Source of the DNA: Goniomonas avonlea
Lineage: Eukaryota > Cryptophyceae > Goniomonadida > Goniomonadaceae
Direction of reading: 5' to 3'
DNA length: 13,269 nucleotides
Assembly (NCBI GenBank): GCA_003573635.1
Contig: QUTJ01031599.1
Location: forward strand, 1 to 13,269
How positions within the stretch are numbered: position 1 is the stretch's first letter; every line of letters starts with the position of its first letter. A program made the position numbers and the translations under genes. Under the pieces are notes generated by a model. The model made no database searches and was not told where the DNA came from. It saw nothing but the letters and a program-made list of their open reading frames with translations. Shown here one piece after another: positions 1 through 7,442 of the stretch.

Positions 1-3000
1 GCAGCAACAAAATCCTCTGGAGACTGCAGCGATTGTCCAAGAAACAAGAGCGTGCACTGGCACGCACCGCATCTCCTCCTTGAGACACAAACTTTCCAGG
101 TCCTTCCAACTGGCCGTCGACCCAAGTACCCTCGAGCGAGTCACCTTGTGCATTTGTGTACGTCCCTGTGAGAGACGTGAGACGCATGTTCCTGTGCCAG
201 ACAGAAGTCGGCGTGTATGTGTTCCTGAGTCACGTTGCACACCCAAACACTCAAACAAAAACCTAACCTTCACGACAATCACACACGCACGCACGCACAC
301 GCACACGCACAGAAACACACCAACACAGAGACAGACACACAGCCACACGCGTGTGGACATGAGCGACTCGCTGCCTGAGTGACACAAGCGCGGGTAATTT
401 CGCGTCTGGGGCCTTTGTTGCGTGCGCGACGCTGTGGCAGTTTGCGATTCGTGTGTGTGCGTGCGCGCGCGCGTGCGTGTGCCACTGTCGGAATGTTATC
501 CGTGTGTGTGTGTGTGTGTGTGTGTTTGTGCGTGCGTGCGTGCGTGTGTGCCACTGTGGCGGAATGCTATCCGTGTGTGTGTGTGTGTGTGTGTGTGCGT
601 GCGTGCGCGTGTGTGTGTGTGTGTGCGGGCGTATGTGTACAAGTGTGTGTGCGCGCGTGTGCGACACTCCGCGCGCGTGTGACTTTGGCGACAAACATAC
701 CGGATCCGTGCTTGTTGTTGTGAGAGAAGGAGCCCACGTACACGTCCCCGGTGCAAGTGATGTGCGTCCCGTGGCCATGCAATTGGCTTTCGTGCCACTG
801 CCATGGGTATTTGAGTGGGGAGAGCGAGCGAGCGAGCGAGTGCAAATGAAGTGAGTTCCATGGAGAGCGAGAGGGGAGAGGATTCAAGCCATTGCGAGAG
901 AGAGAGAGGAGAGAGAGAGCGAGACAGAGAGCGAGACAGAGAGCGATTGAGAAAGTGCGAAGAGCCAGGGGGGAGTGCGCGCGCGCGTGTGTGTGACGAG
1001 CATGGTTAATTTTTGATGAAGGTCTGTGAGACACACCTCTCCATCATACTTGCCACCGTTGGCGAATCGGAATGCCCCATGACCCTCTTTATGATTGTTG
1101 CTGCAGCGGCGATCAGATCCTGTCGCCCTCCTTGATGATCAAGGGGTGATCACGGTTGATCGGATCCAGTCGATCAAGACTTGATTAATAGTGATCAGAT
1201 CCAATCGCACTCTGATGATCAAGGGGTGATCAATGGTGATCAACTCCAGCCGGTGATCAGGTCCAGTCGCGCTCCTGATTGATCGACGACACAAAAAGAC
1301 AGAATAAATCTTCAAGTCACTGGAAGAAATCATCAAACGCCACATAGAAAACCATCAGCTCACCGGAATTGTCCGGTGTACACTTCGCCTTGTGGAGTCG
1401 ATAACACGCCGTGACCCTGTCACAACACAATCAAAATCCAACGACGATACCTCGCAGGTCTCACACCATTAAGCGAGACGAGGGGAAGAGTGAAATGGCG
1501 AGAAGAGAGGAGAAGAGAGGAAACAAAAGGAGAGAAGAAGAAGAAGAAAAAGAGGAGAGAGGAGGAGAGCGAAAAAGAGGTGAGCGAGGAGAGGAGGAGA
1601 GGAGGAGGGAGAAGAGGAGGAGGGGGAGGGAGAAGCTGGAAGAGCATGAGGTGGACCTTTGGTCTTAGAAAAAACGAGGCACCTCCATGGCTCCATCAAC
1701 CCAGTTCCCTTCGTAGATCTCGCCGGTCACAAACGTCATCTTGCCGTGCCCATTTCTACAGTTGCGCTCCCAGAGCCCGTCGTATTTGTCGCCGCTGTCA
1801 AGGTGTCAAGCTTCGGTCGATTCCTGTACAAAACACACAGACGAGACCAGATCTCGCCGGTAGCACAGAGACGAGACCCATCCAAGTTGTCATGCTTCAA
1901 TCAATTCCTGTACCCTCCCTCCCACATAGGAGTGAAACGACACGCATGTTTGATACACATACGAGACATCTACGAAGCACCTAGACGACCACACATTCTT
2001 GCCAGCATCTGCCCCTCAGGGAACCTACCTTCCATATCAAATAAAGACATGTAAGATCGCTTGTAACTGGAAGGCACTGGCAACGCTGTACCTGCTGGCA
2101 ATGTGCACACCGTGTCCGCTCTTCTCCCCCGCGACAAAACTGCCCTCTGCCCAGCGTGTGAGGTGCACAGAACAGACAGCAGTTCGTATCCGTACCATAG
2201 ACATCACCCGCACTTGTTCGGGCAGTGCCTGTCCCATGCGGGGCCCCATCTTTCCACTGTCCGGTGTACGAAGTTCCATCTGAGTACGTTGCAGTGCCAT
2301 GGCCATGCTTAACGTCATCAGCCCACAACCCTTCATAGCTAGCACAGTGTCAACTTGCTGGACGCTCTTACAAAAAGCCCACACAACTTACCGACCAGTG
2401 TTGTTCACTGAGATTCCTCGCCCCTCTCGGCGCCCTTCAACCCAGTCCCCGTCGTATGTCGTGCCATTGGCGTAGACCATTCTTCCGTGGCCATGCATCA
2501 TGTCATTCTTCCATGCACCTTCGTATGTGCTTCCGCTTTCGAACGTACAGACCCCGTTGCCATTCTTTTTCCCGTTTTTGAACTCTCCTTCATACCTACG
2601 TCTCGTCAGCCCATCGGACGACACAAAACCGGTCTCGCCTGCGTTTTTTTGTGGACACAAAAACACCTTTCCCGTGCATCTCTCCTGCAAGCCACTGGCC
2701 ATCGTAATGGGACCCACAAGCAAACGTGAAAGTGCCTTCACCCTCCATTTTGTCGTGTTTCCATTGGCCAGTGTATATGTCGCCGTTGGCATATTTCTGG
2801 GTGCCTGTGCCGTGGCGTTGCATCCCATCAAATTCTCCAGAGTAGCTTCGAGCCAATAGTCAGATACATATATTCTCATATTGTTGGCATCACCTTCCGC
2901 TCTCTGCGACGCACTGCCCGGAAACCAAATTGCCGTCAACCCACAACCCACTCCAGGTGGTTCCACTGGGTTCTTTGCAAGTGCCTTCCCCATGCCTGAG

Positions 3001-3236
3001 AGACACCTCACGAAAAGGCACTTGTGAAAGCGAGAGACAAGAACTCACATATGGTGATCCTCCCAGATTCCTTCATAAACAGTCCCCGAGGGAAGCGTCA
3101 ACGTTCCAGTCCCTTGCTGCATGAGGAAGAAATGAATAACGTCAAAGTGTTCACTCAGCCACCACCTCACCATTGTCAAAAGCTGCATCTCGCCAACATA
3201 CCGACTGCCATCTGGGAAAACGGTTTCCTTGCTCAT
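1..3236 (-). CDS. MORN-repeat protein, at least 18 repeats, 12 exons, 3' partial
   Basis: Exons in coding order: 3171-3236, 3049-3116, 2894-2995, 2845 to about 2659, about 2633 to 2392, 2196-2338, 2092-2146, 1683-1794, 1364-1416, 1037-1100, 701-797, 68-165. All but the fourth/fifth junction use GT-AG and keep phase. The product so far is about 430 aa and almost entirely MORN repeats (YxGxW, about six residues, HGxG), for example [14 protein letters not shown] and [14 protein letters not shown]. The ATG at 3236 has an in-frame TGA 27 nt upstream. The last exon ends at a GTGCGT donor at 67, so the gene continues leftwards. MORN arrays act as membrane-linked or ciliary scaffolds (radial spoke proteins, junctophilins, PIP kinases). 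No other domain is seen here, so the subfamily is open. The gene is head-to-head with the alpha-kinase. Confidence 0.88.
166..700 (-). repeat. TG/CA-rich compound minisatellite filling a MORN-gene intron
   Basis: This 535-nt intron joins GGATCCG|GTATGT (donor at 700) to CTCTCACAG|GGACG (acceptor at 166). The splice keeps the MORN frame ([13 protein letters not shown]). About 450-660 is nearly pure (TG)n, TGCG and GC alternation on the plus strand. Inside it a unit of about 28 bp (GCCACTGT...GGAATG...TATCC followed by GTGTG) occurs at 481-508 and 550-578, with a degenerate copy at 431-458. Poly-His/Thr and poly-Cys/Val reading frames here are artefacts of the repeat. Confidence 0.8.
798..1036 (-). 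repeat. GA-rich (plus strand) intron of the MORN gene
   Basis: Intron between the exons at 1037-1100 and 701-797 (GAG|GTGTGT donor, ATGGCAG acceptor). About 820-955 is rich in GAGC and GAGA repeats on the plus strand, which is a long pyrimidine tract in the transcript. No coding signal is seen in it. Confidence 0.7.
1111..1290. repeat. GATC-dense imperfect minisatellite inside a MORN-gene intron
   Basis: The intron 1101-1363 carries 14 GATC tetramers between 1111 and 1284, many of them as TGATCA. A longer unit beginning GATCAG(A/G)TCC and followed by TCGCNCTC starts at 1111, 1193 and 1255. The segment GATGATCAAGGGGTGATCA occurs twice, at about 1134-1152 and 1214-1232. The repeat ends next to the intron's 3' splice site on the minus strand. 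Confidence 0.85.
1417..1682 (-). repeat. MORN-gene intron with a polypurine (plus) / polypyrimidine (minus) tract
   Basis: Intron between ATGGAG|GTGCCT (1682) and GTGACAG|GGTCAC (1417). Positions 1490-1646 are almost only A and G on the plus strand, so the pre-mRNA carries a pyrimidine tract of more than 150 nt. The Glu/Arg-rich reading frame across it is a composition artefact. Confidence 0.75.
1795..2091 (-). repeat. MORN-gene intron with internal duplicated segment
   Basis: Intron between CCAGCAG|GTACAG (2091) and CTTGACAG|CGGCG (1795). A 27-bp segment at 1804-1830 (TGTCAAGCTTCGGTCGATTC and on) recurs at 1888-1914 with 22 of 27 matches. An ACGAGACC motif recurs at 1841 and 1871. The first copy abuts the 3' splice site on the minus strand. 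Confidence 0.65.
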
Positions 3237-3582
3237 CTGAGGCCGGCTGCACAGCCCCCTTCACTGGTAGTCTGGGACTGTCAGCGTTCAGCTCTGTCCG
3301 TTCCGCGGAACATTCTGGATGATGTTTGTCACTTTCAGATAGCAATATATGATCGGAAGCTGTTCGCATTACGAGCAGGCGGTGAGGCGTCCCCCCATTC
3401 CATTGATAGCTGATCGGCCATTTAGACCGGCATATTTGATTAACAACTCCATTTGAATTTAGGGCGCAGTTTCCAGTTGGGCCTATTCAAAAATCAGCAA
3501 CGTTCGCCTTTTGAAATGATGATGAGAGGCCGGAAGAGCTGAAAAGCAGCAGCCGAGGCTTGGCCGCAGACTCAGCTCCAAC
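3237..3582. promoter_or_regulatory. Shared upstream region of the MORN and alpha-kinase genes
   Basis: This 346-bp gap separates two divergent start codons, so it should hold both promoters. I see no TATA box or known element. On the plus strand a nine-codon upstream frame (MMMRGRKS then stop) lies at 3516-3542 and would be a short uORF if the kinase transcript starts above it. Confidence 0.5.
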
Positions 3583-5163
3583 ATGACGACTGACACAAGA
3601 GCTCCTCTCGGCCCGCTCGGTAAAGGATTGAAGTGGCTTCCACCACCCGAAGATGAGTCGAGTCTTGTTCTCGACAGCAAGCAGAAGGCTGATGCTGCCA
3701 CTTTCACTCGCCCGGAGAAGGCCCGGAAGCTTGTGTGGTCTGCGAAGCACAAGAAATGGGTCTCTTCCGACATTGAAGTTCAAGTCGCCAAGGGTCCGTT
3801 TGACAGAGGGTTCACTCGCACGGTCTACCGTGTGAACGAGCTGAGTGCAAACGGACCGCCAGCCGAGCTGGTTGGCAAGATTCTGGATTCCCGTGTGCTC
3901 AAGCCGCTCGTTGGAGATATCACCGACAAGATGTACTACAACGATGCCCGCTGCCTGATTGTCGCCCAAGACTACGCCCGAGCCTTTAACGCGCTTGCTC
4001 CGCAACAAATCAACTTCTGTGAGCCATCCCTAATCCGACTCCAGGAGCGCCCTGGCCGCCCAATGATGTGTTGCGAGCCCTTCATGCAAGGAAAGTTCAA
4101 GAAGCATAATAACAACGACGGTGCTGTTCTTTCCAAGCGCCTCCTTCCTCAGGCGTTCACCCATTTTACTCATCACAAGTCCAACGGGAAGCTGATGGTC
4201 TGTGATATCCAGGGCTGGGATAACAAGTTCACCGACCCTCAAATCCACTCTGTTGACGCCAACAGCACACAATATGGGCTGGGCAACCAAGGTCGCCGCG
4301 GATTCAAGAAGTTTTTCAAGTCCCACACCTGCAGCGCCATCTGTGGACTGATGCGCCTTCCCCGAATGCGACACGGACGGCCAGTCAGCGGATGGAAGCG
4401 CGAAGAGCTGACTGCCCGCCTTGTATCCCTCGGGCTTCCTGTGCCTCCGCCTCTTAGCGGTCGCCCTGCCGCACCTTGTGGGCAGTGTGAGCAACCGGAG
4501 GCGGCCGAGCCTGCGGCACAGTGCTTGCACACGACACTTTACGAGTCCTCGGACCGGGAGGTTGAGGATTTCGTACAGGAGCCTTGCACTGTCGACGGCC
4601 CGGATAGTGAAGCAAGCTGTTCCGAGGCAAGCACCGAGGCAAGAGGGTCTTCCCCAGAGATCGCCAGCGTCGCGATATCTGATCTCACCATCCAGGTTGA
4701 TCACAGTCGCCAGTTCGTCCGCCAAGACAGCGGTCGTCAGCTTGTGCGCCAAGACAGCGGTCGTCAGCTTGTGCGCCAAGACAGCGGTGGTTTTGATCAG
4801 CTTGCCCGCCACGAAGTCCGCATCCTCAAATCGGAAGCAAAGGAGCGCGAGGCCGAGATCTCTTCTCTCCGCCGGGAGATGCACGCGATGCGCAAGCGAC
4901 ACAACCTGGAGGTGCGACGCCTCCGGGAGGATCTCGAACGCGCTGAACAAGAGGTCGAACTTGCCAAGGAGGCTGCCAAGGCCGAGCAAGAGGTCGCGGT
5001 CTCAGCGGAGATGGCCGAGATCCCACCGGTGACGGAGGAGCTGATCAACCTGCGGCGGATCGTGGCAAGGTATCGCGCTCTGCACTCGGTCTCGCCCAAG
5101 GACATCGAGGCTGGCTTGGTCGGCAGCTTGAAGTCGGGAAGTGTGATGGGGTTCAGCTGCTGA
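3583..5163 (+). CDS. Alpha-kinase (MHCK/eEF2K type) with coiled-coil tail, single exon
   Basis: 526 aa with no intron. The atypical alpha-kinase domain covers about residues 62-258. It shows the N-lobe lysine in AELVGKIL (K99), E165 in MCCEPF, VCDIQG (D208, Q210), FTDPQIH (D218, H222), the glycine-rich YGLGNQG (231-237) and the zinc-site signature HTCSAIC (H248, C250, C254). These match family-defining motifs of myosin heavy chain kinase, eEF2 kinase and TRPM6/7, so Ser/Thr phosphorylation, often of alpha-helical substrates, is expected. A WKREELTARLVSLGLP segment (271-286) faintly resembles a SAP helix pair. Then come an acidic linker (310-370), the RQDS repeats (380-402) and a coiled coil (about 407-475). 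No WD40 repeats, eEF2K C-terminal repeats or channel region are present. The start has context CCAACATG. Substrate unknown. Confidence 0.92.
   Translation: MTTDTRAPLGPLGKGLKWLPPPEDESSLVLDSKQKADAATFTRPEKARKLVWSAKHKKWVSSDIEVQVAKGPFDRGFTRTVYRVNELSANGPPAELVGKILDSRVLKPLVGDITDKMYYNDARCLIVAQDYARAFNALAPQQINFCEPSLIRLQERPGRPMMCCEPFMQGKFKKHNNNDGAVLSKRLLPQAFTHFTHHKSNGKLMVCDIQGWDNKFTDPQIHSVDANSTQYGLGNQGRRGFKKFFKSHTCSAICGLMRLPRMRHGRPVSGWKREELTARLVSLGLPVPPPLSGRPAAPCGQCEQPEAAEPAAQCLHTTLYESSDREVEDFVQEPCTVDGPDSEASCSEASTEARGSSPEIASVAISDLTIQVDHSRQFVRQDSGRQLVRQDSGRQLVRQDSGGFDQLARHEVRILKSEAKEREAEISSLRREMHAMRKRHNLEVRRLREDLERAEQEVELAKEAAKAEQEVAVSAEMAEIPPVTEELINLRRIVARYRALHSVSPKDIEAGLVGSLKSGSVMGFSC
4702..4788 (+). 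repeat. In-frame 27-bp tandem repeat in the alpha-kinase
   Basis: Two identical 27-bp units at 4720-4746 and 4747-4773 (CGCCAAGACAGCGGTCGTCA then GCTTGTG) are followed by a partial third from 4774 and preceded by a degenerate copy. They encode RQDSGRQLV repeated about two and a half times, giving three RQDS sites. RxxS matches the basophilic kinase (PKA/CaMK-like) consensus, so these may be phosphosites or autophosphorylation sites. Confidence 0.9.
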
Positions 5164-5197
5164 ACCAGAGATTTCTTAATATTGTTTTTATCGGTGT

Positions 5198-5220
5198 AGA
5201 GTTGAGCAAAGCTCAACTCT
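5198..5220 (+). other. Perfect hairpin 1 downstream of the alpha-kinase stop
   Basis: Arms AGAGTTGAGC (5198-5207) and GCTCAACTCT (5211-5220) pair perfectly over 10 bp around an AAA loop, 35 bp past the stop codon. The second arm is followed by TT. The hairpin should lie in the 3' UTR. Confidence 0.9.
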
Positions 5221-5233
5221 TTCACTGGTGCCT

Positions 5234-5254
5234 TAAGTCGGTTGGACCGACTTA
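5234..5254 (+). other. Perfect hairpin 2 downstream of the alpha-kinase stop
   Basis: Arms TAAGTCGGT (5234-5242) and ACCGACTTA (5246-5254) pair perfectly over 9 bp around a TGG loop. It sits 13 bp after hairpin 1 and has a different sequence but the same architecture (9-10 bp stem, 3-nt loop). Confidence 0.9.
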
Positions 5255-5319
5255 TCGCGCGTGTAAAGTGTGGATTGAGAACTGCGACGGGCTTACTTGG
5301 AGTGTTGGATCACTTGATT

Positions 5320-5325
5320 AATAAA
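5320..5325 (+). terminator. Candidate polyadenylation signal of the alpha-kinase
   Basis: AATAAA lies 157 bp past the stop codon, beyond both hairpins, and is followed by a T/G-containing stretch. It is the first canonical hexamer I find after the gene. Confidence 0.45.
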
Positions 5326-5993
5326 CTTGTAATTGCCCAGGTTTCGCGTCCAGTTGTACACTGAAAATCATTTGTTGATTAGACTTGATTTCACGCGACC
5401 AATCAGCTGAGGAGTTCACCACTGGGCCCAGAATTCACCATGCCTCAACCCCCCGATCCCACCCCATCAGGTCGTCTGTACAACCGAAAGCTGTGACCCC
5501 CCACCAAACACACACACACACACACACACACAACACACACACATACACAACAGAAAGATAAAAAGGTCTATATTAGAGTAACAGGGTCGAGAAATAACAT
5601 CAGATCAGTCCTTGGTCGTCTCGTGGAGGAATCGCTGAGTGGCCACAGATTCCATAAGGAATATGCCTGGGCAGGAGACAAGAGAAGCGAATGAAGCGAA
5701 GAAAAAAGAAGAGAAGAGGAGAGGAGAGAGAGAGAGAGAGTCAGGGAGACGAGCAACGGCGAGGAAAAATTATAGAAGGGGCAGGCAGAAGAGTGTTTGG
5801 AGGTTCAGAGCAACCGGTGGTCAAATACTCGTATCTCCGTCGCCAATTTGGCAATCGAAACGGCGATTCCCATACGAATCGTGACCGGTTAACAGTTGCC
5901 ATATGGATGGTCGCAACTCTCTCAGAGGGTTGGGCAGATTTCCGTTCAGATTCAGATGTGAGGAAGGGTGGGAGTTTGAATTTCCGTTCAGAT
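5326..5993. other. Tail-to-tail intergenic region with CA and GA simple repeats
   Basis: No gene is supported here. A (CA)n tract lies at about 5508-5548 and a GA-rich tract at about 5684-5740. The region separates the 3' ends of the alpha-kinase (plus) and the DHHC gene (minus) and should hold the 3' UTR of the latter. The reading frames here are simple-sequence or antisense noise. Confidence 0.6.
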
Positions 5994-6002
5994 TCAGATG
6001 TG
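5938..6002. repeat. Exact 23-bp direct repeat at the DHHC gene 3' end
   Basis: The 23-mer beginning ATTTCCGTTCAGATTCAGAT occupies 5938-5960 and again 5980-6002, identical, with a 42-bp period. The second copy covers the stop codon and last codons of the DHHC gene (TGA at 5996-5994). The first lies in its 3' UTR. Confidence 0.9.
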
Positions 6003-7350
6003 TTCTGCGTGTTGCACACGAGTCATCGGAACAGCGGCTTCAGGATCACTGGAATTCTCCACATCCCTCTCTCCGCTCAGGTAGAACTTCGTGCCATCGC
6101 CCTCGCATGCAGGTCCTGATGCCAGCGTTAGTTACGGAGAACAGCGCAAGCAAGCAAAAATAATGCACATGAGGTCCATATGTCGCAACGACCCAAAACA
6201 TAAAGCAAAATGAATGCACCGATGTTGAAAGGATTGAACCATTGCCACCGCACTTTCCCCATCACCAATTCCACATTCCTTCGTTGACCCACGTTGTACA
6301 CCTGTCACGGGTTCAGTTTCAGGCACAATTCAAAATAGTGAAACAAAGGTGGGTCGAGATCGTGTAACGCACACTCTCGCGCATGGTGAAGGACTCCAAA
6401 GTCGTGACGTTGGCCAAGGTCATGCGGACATGGTGCAAGCAAAAGAAGGCGAGAAACAATCCGAACACTGCCATGGCGAGGGTATTGCCTAACTCCATGA
6501 GGGCACCCAAAGACATTGCCGACTCCTCCTGGAGCTCTTGCTGTTAGAAAAAGTAAGACGATCCATTGTCCGCGATCGGAAACACACAGGTTTAACCAGT
6601 GCCCAGTGCAGCGAAAAACCGGCGACAAGAAGACACGTCACGCTCGTATATCCTAAGAACAGAACGAAGTACTTGTAGTTGTAGAATCCGATGCAATTAT
6701 TAACCCAGGGACCTGCGAGGTGCATGGTTAAACCGCAAGTTGTCCGACCATGAGTGAGTTGGCTGTTTCGCTGCTCTGTGGTGGCATTTGCTAGAGAGAG
6801 GGAGAGGAGGGAGGTAGAAGCGGTGGAGGGAGAGGGAGAGAGGGAGAGCTGTGCGCACAGTGGTGATCCATTTTCAGAATGCAGCGGTCACAGATGCTGC
6901 AGTGATGGCAACGGTCTGGCTTGTAGTTGTTGCATCGCTCACAAAAACGGCGAACACCGCCAGGAGTTTCTCCGTGCAAGCTTTGCATATCCTGCGACGA
7001 ACACGATGAGACGGGCCACAGCTCGGCTGCTCGCAGACCTCATGATCCGCACTGTATTCTGCTGGTACTTTGCCTGGATCAGTGATCACAGTGCGGATGT
7101 AGCTTCCTAGTAGTAGAATCAAGAAGATGTGAAAAATAATTCTGCGAAGAGTTAGGAATGGTGAGAGCAAGCGAGCTCACCCGTAAATGACCGCGAGCGG
7201 AGGAGTCTCTTCCCAAAAACCAGCGCACACCCTAAGAACAAAGACGTAGTAGGTCCAAACTACAAGTACCATCATGAACATCATCGTTGGGACACCAATA
7301 AAGTGTTTCGCTTTGATCCTGCACCCTCTGGTGCAGCAAGTTCTCGCCAT
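5994..7350 (-). CDS. DHHC protein S-palmitoyltransferase, ZDHHC2/15/20-like
   Basis: Exons in coding order: 7181-7350, 7039-7141, 6859-6991, 6597-6712, 6373-6540, 6220-6301, 5994-6115; all junctions are GT-AG in phase. The product is 297 aa. Transmembrane segments lie near residues 17-40, 53-72, 148-170 and 187-212. The cysteine-rich domain (about 107-146) runs FCERCNNYKPDRCHHC to DHHCPWVNNC, with catalytic D133-H134-H135-C136; the DHHC cysteine codon is split by an intron. TTLE (the TTxE motif) and a PaCCT-like YNVGQRRNVELVMG follow the last membrane span. The family transfers fatty acyl chains from acyl-CoA to protein cysteines at Golgi, plasma or other membranes. N-terminal CCTRGC cysteines could themselves be acylated. 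Slightly short for the family (usually about 335-365 aa). Subfamily assignment is by eye. Confidence 0.93.
6713..6858 (-). repeat. Polypyrimidine-rich intron splitting the DHHC motif
   Basis: The donor CACT|GTGCGC at 6858 and the acceptor CTCGCAG|GTCCC at 6713 rebuild DHHC-PWVNNC. The plus strand at about 6790-6850 is GAGG/GAGA-rich, so the transcript carries a long CT tract well upstream of the acceptor. Confidence 0.7.
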
Positions 7351-7442
7351 TGCGCTGGTGTATGCCGTGATTCTTATCTTCTTGTTATCGCTGCGTCTCA
7401 GATCACGTCTGCTACTCGGGTGACGCTTCAGTGTAGCAAGAG
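7351..7442. promoter_or_regulatory. Compact bidirectional promoter, DHHC / CoA-transferase
   Basis: Only 92 bp separate the divergent ATGs at 7350 (minus) and 7443 (plus). Both transcripts must start inside this gap or overlap the neighbour. No recognised element is visible. Confidence 0.5.

Noticed and set aside
431-578. Spaced repeats as a CRISPR array
   Set aside because: The units are degenerate and the spacers are simple TG sequence in a eukaryotic intron.
166-683. Non-canonical (GT-CA or TC-AG) splice between the last two MORN exons
   Set aside because: An internal GTATGT donor at 700 gives a canonical intron that keeps phase and restores an HGSGTYT repeat.
263-778. Long His/Thr-rich and Cys/Val-rich reading frames on both strands
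   Set aside because: They are translations of the TG/CA minisatellite inside a MORN-gene intron; flanking MORN exons splice across it in frame.
1111-1290. GATC cluster as a bacterial Dam-type replication origin
   Set aside because: It lies inside a spliced eukaryotic intron; no bacterial genes or DnaA boxes are nearby.
1411-1668. Glu/Arg/Lys-rich frame on the plus strand
   Set aside because: It follows from the polypurine tract in an intron of the minus-strand gene and has no other support.
4030-4989. 319-codon open frame antisense to the alpha-kinase
   Set aside because: A shadow of the GC-rich kinase gene; the plus strand carries all alpha-kinase motifs and the antisense product resembles nothing known.
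5198-5254. Histone-type stem-loop or bacterial rho-independent terminator
   Set aside because: Stem lengths and 3-nt loops do not match the 6-bp, 4-nt histone element, there is no proper T-run, and the context is eukaryotic.
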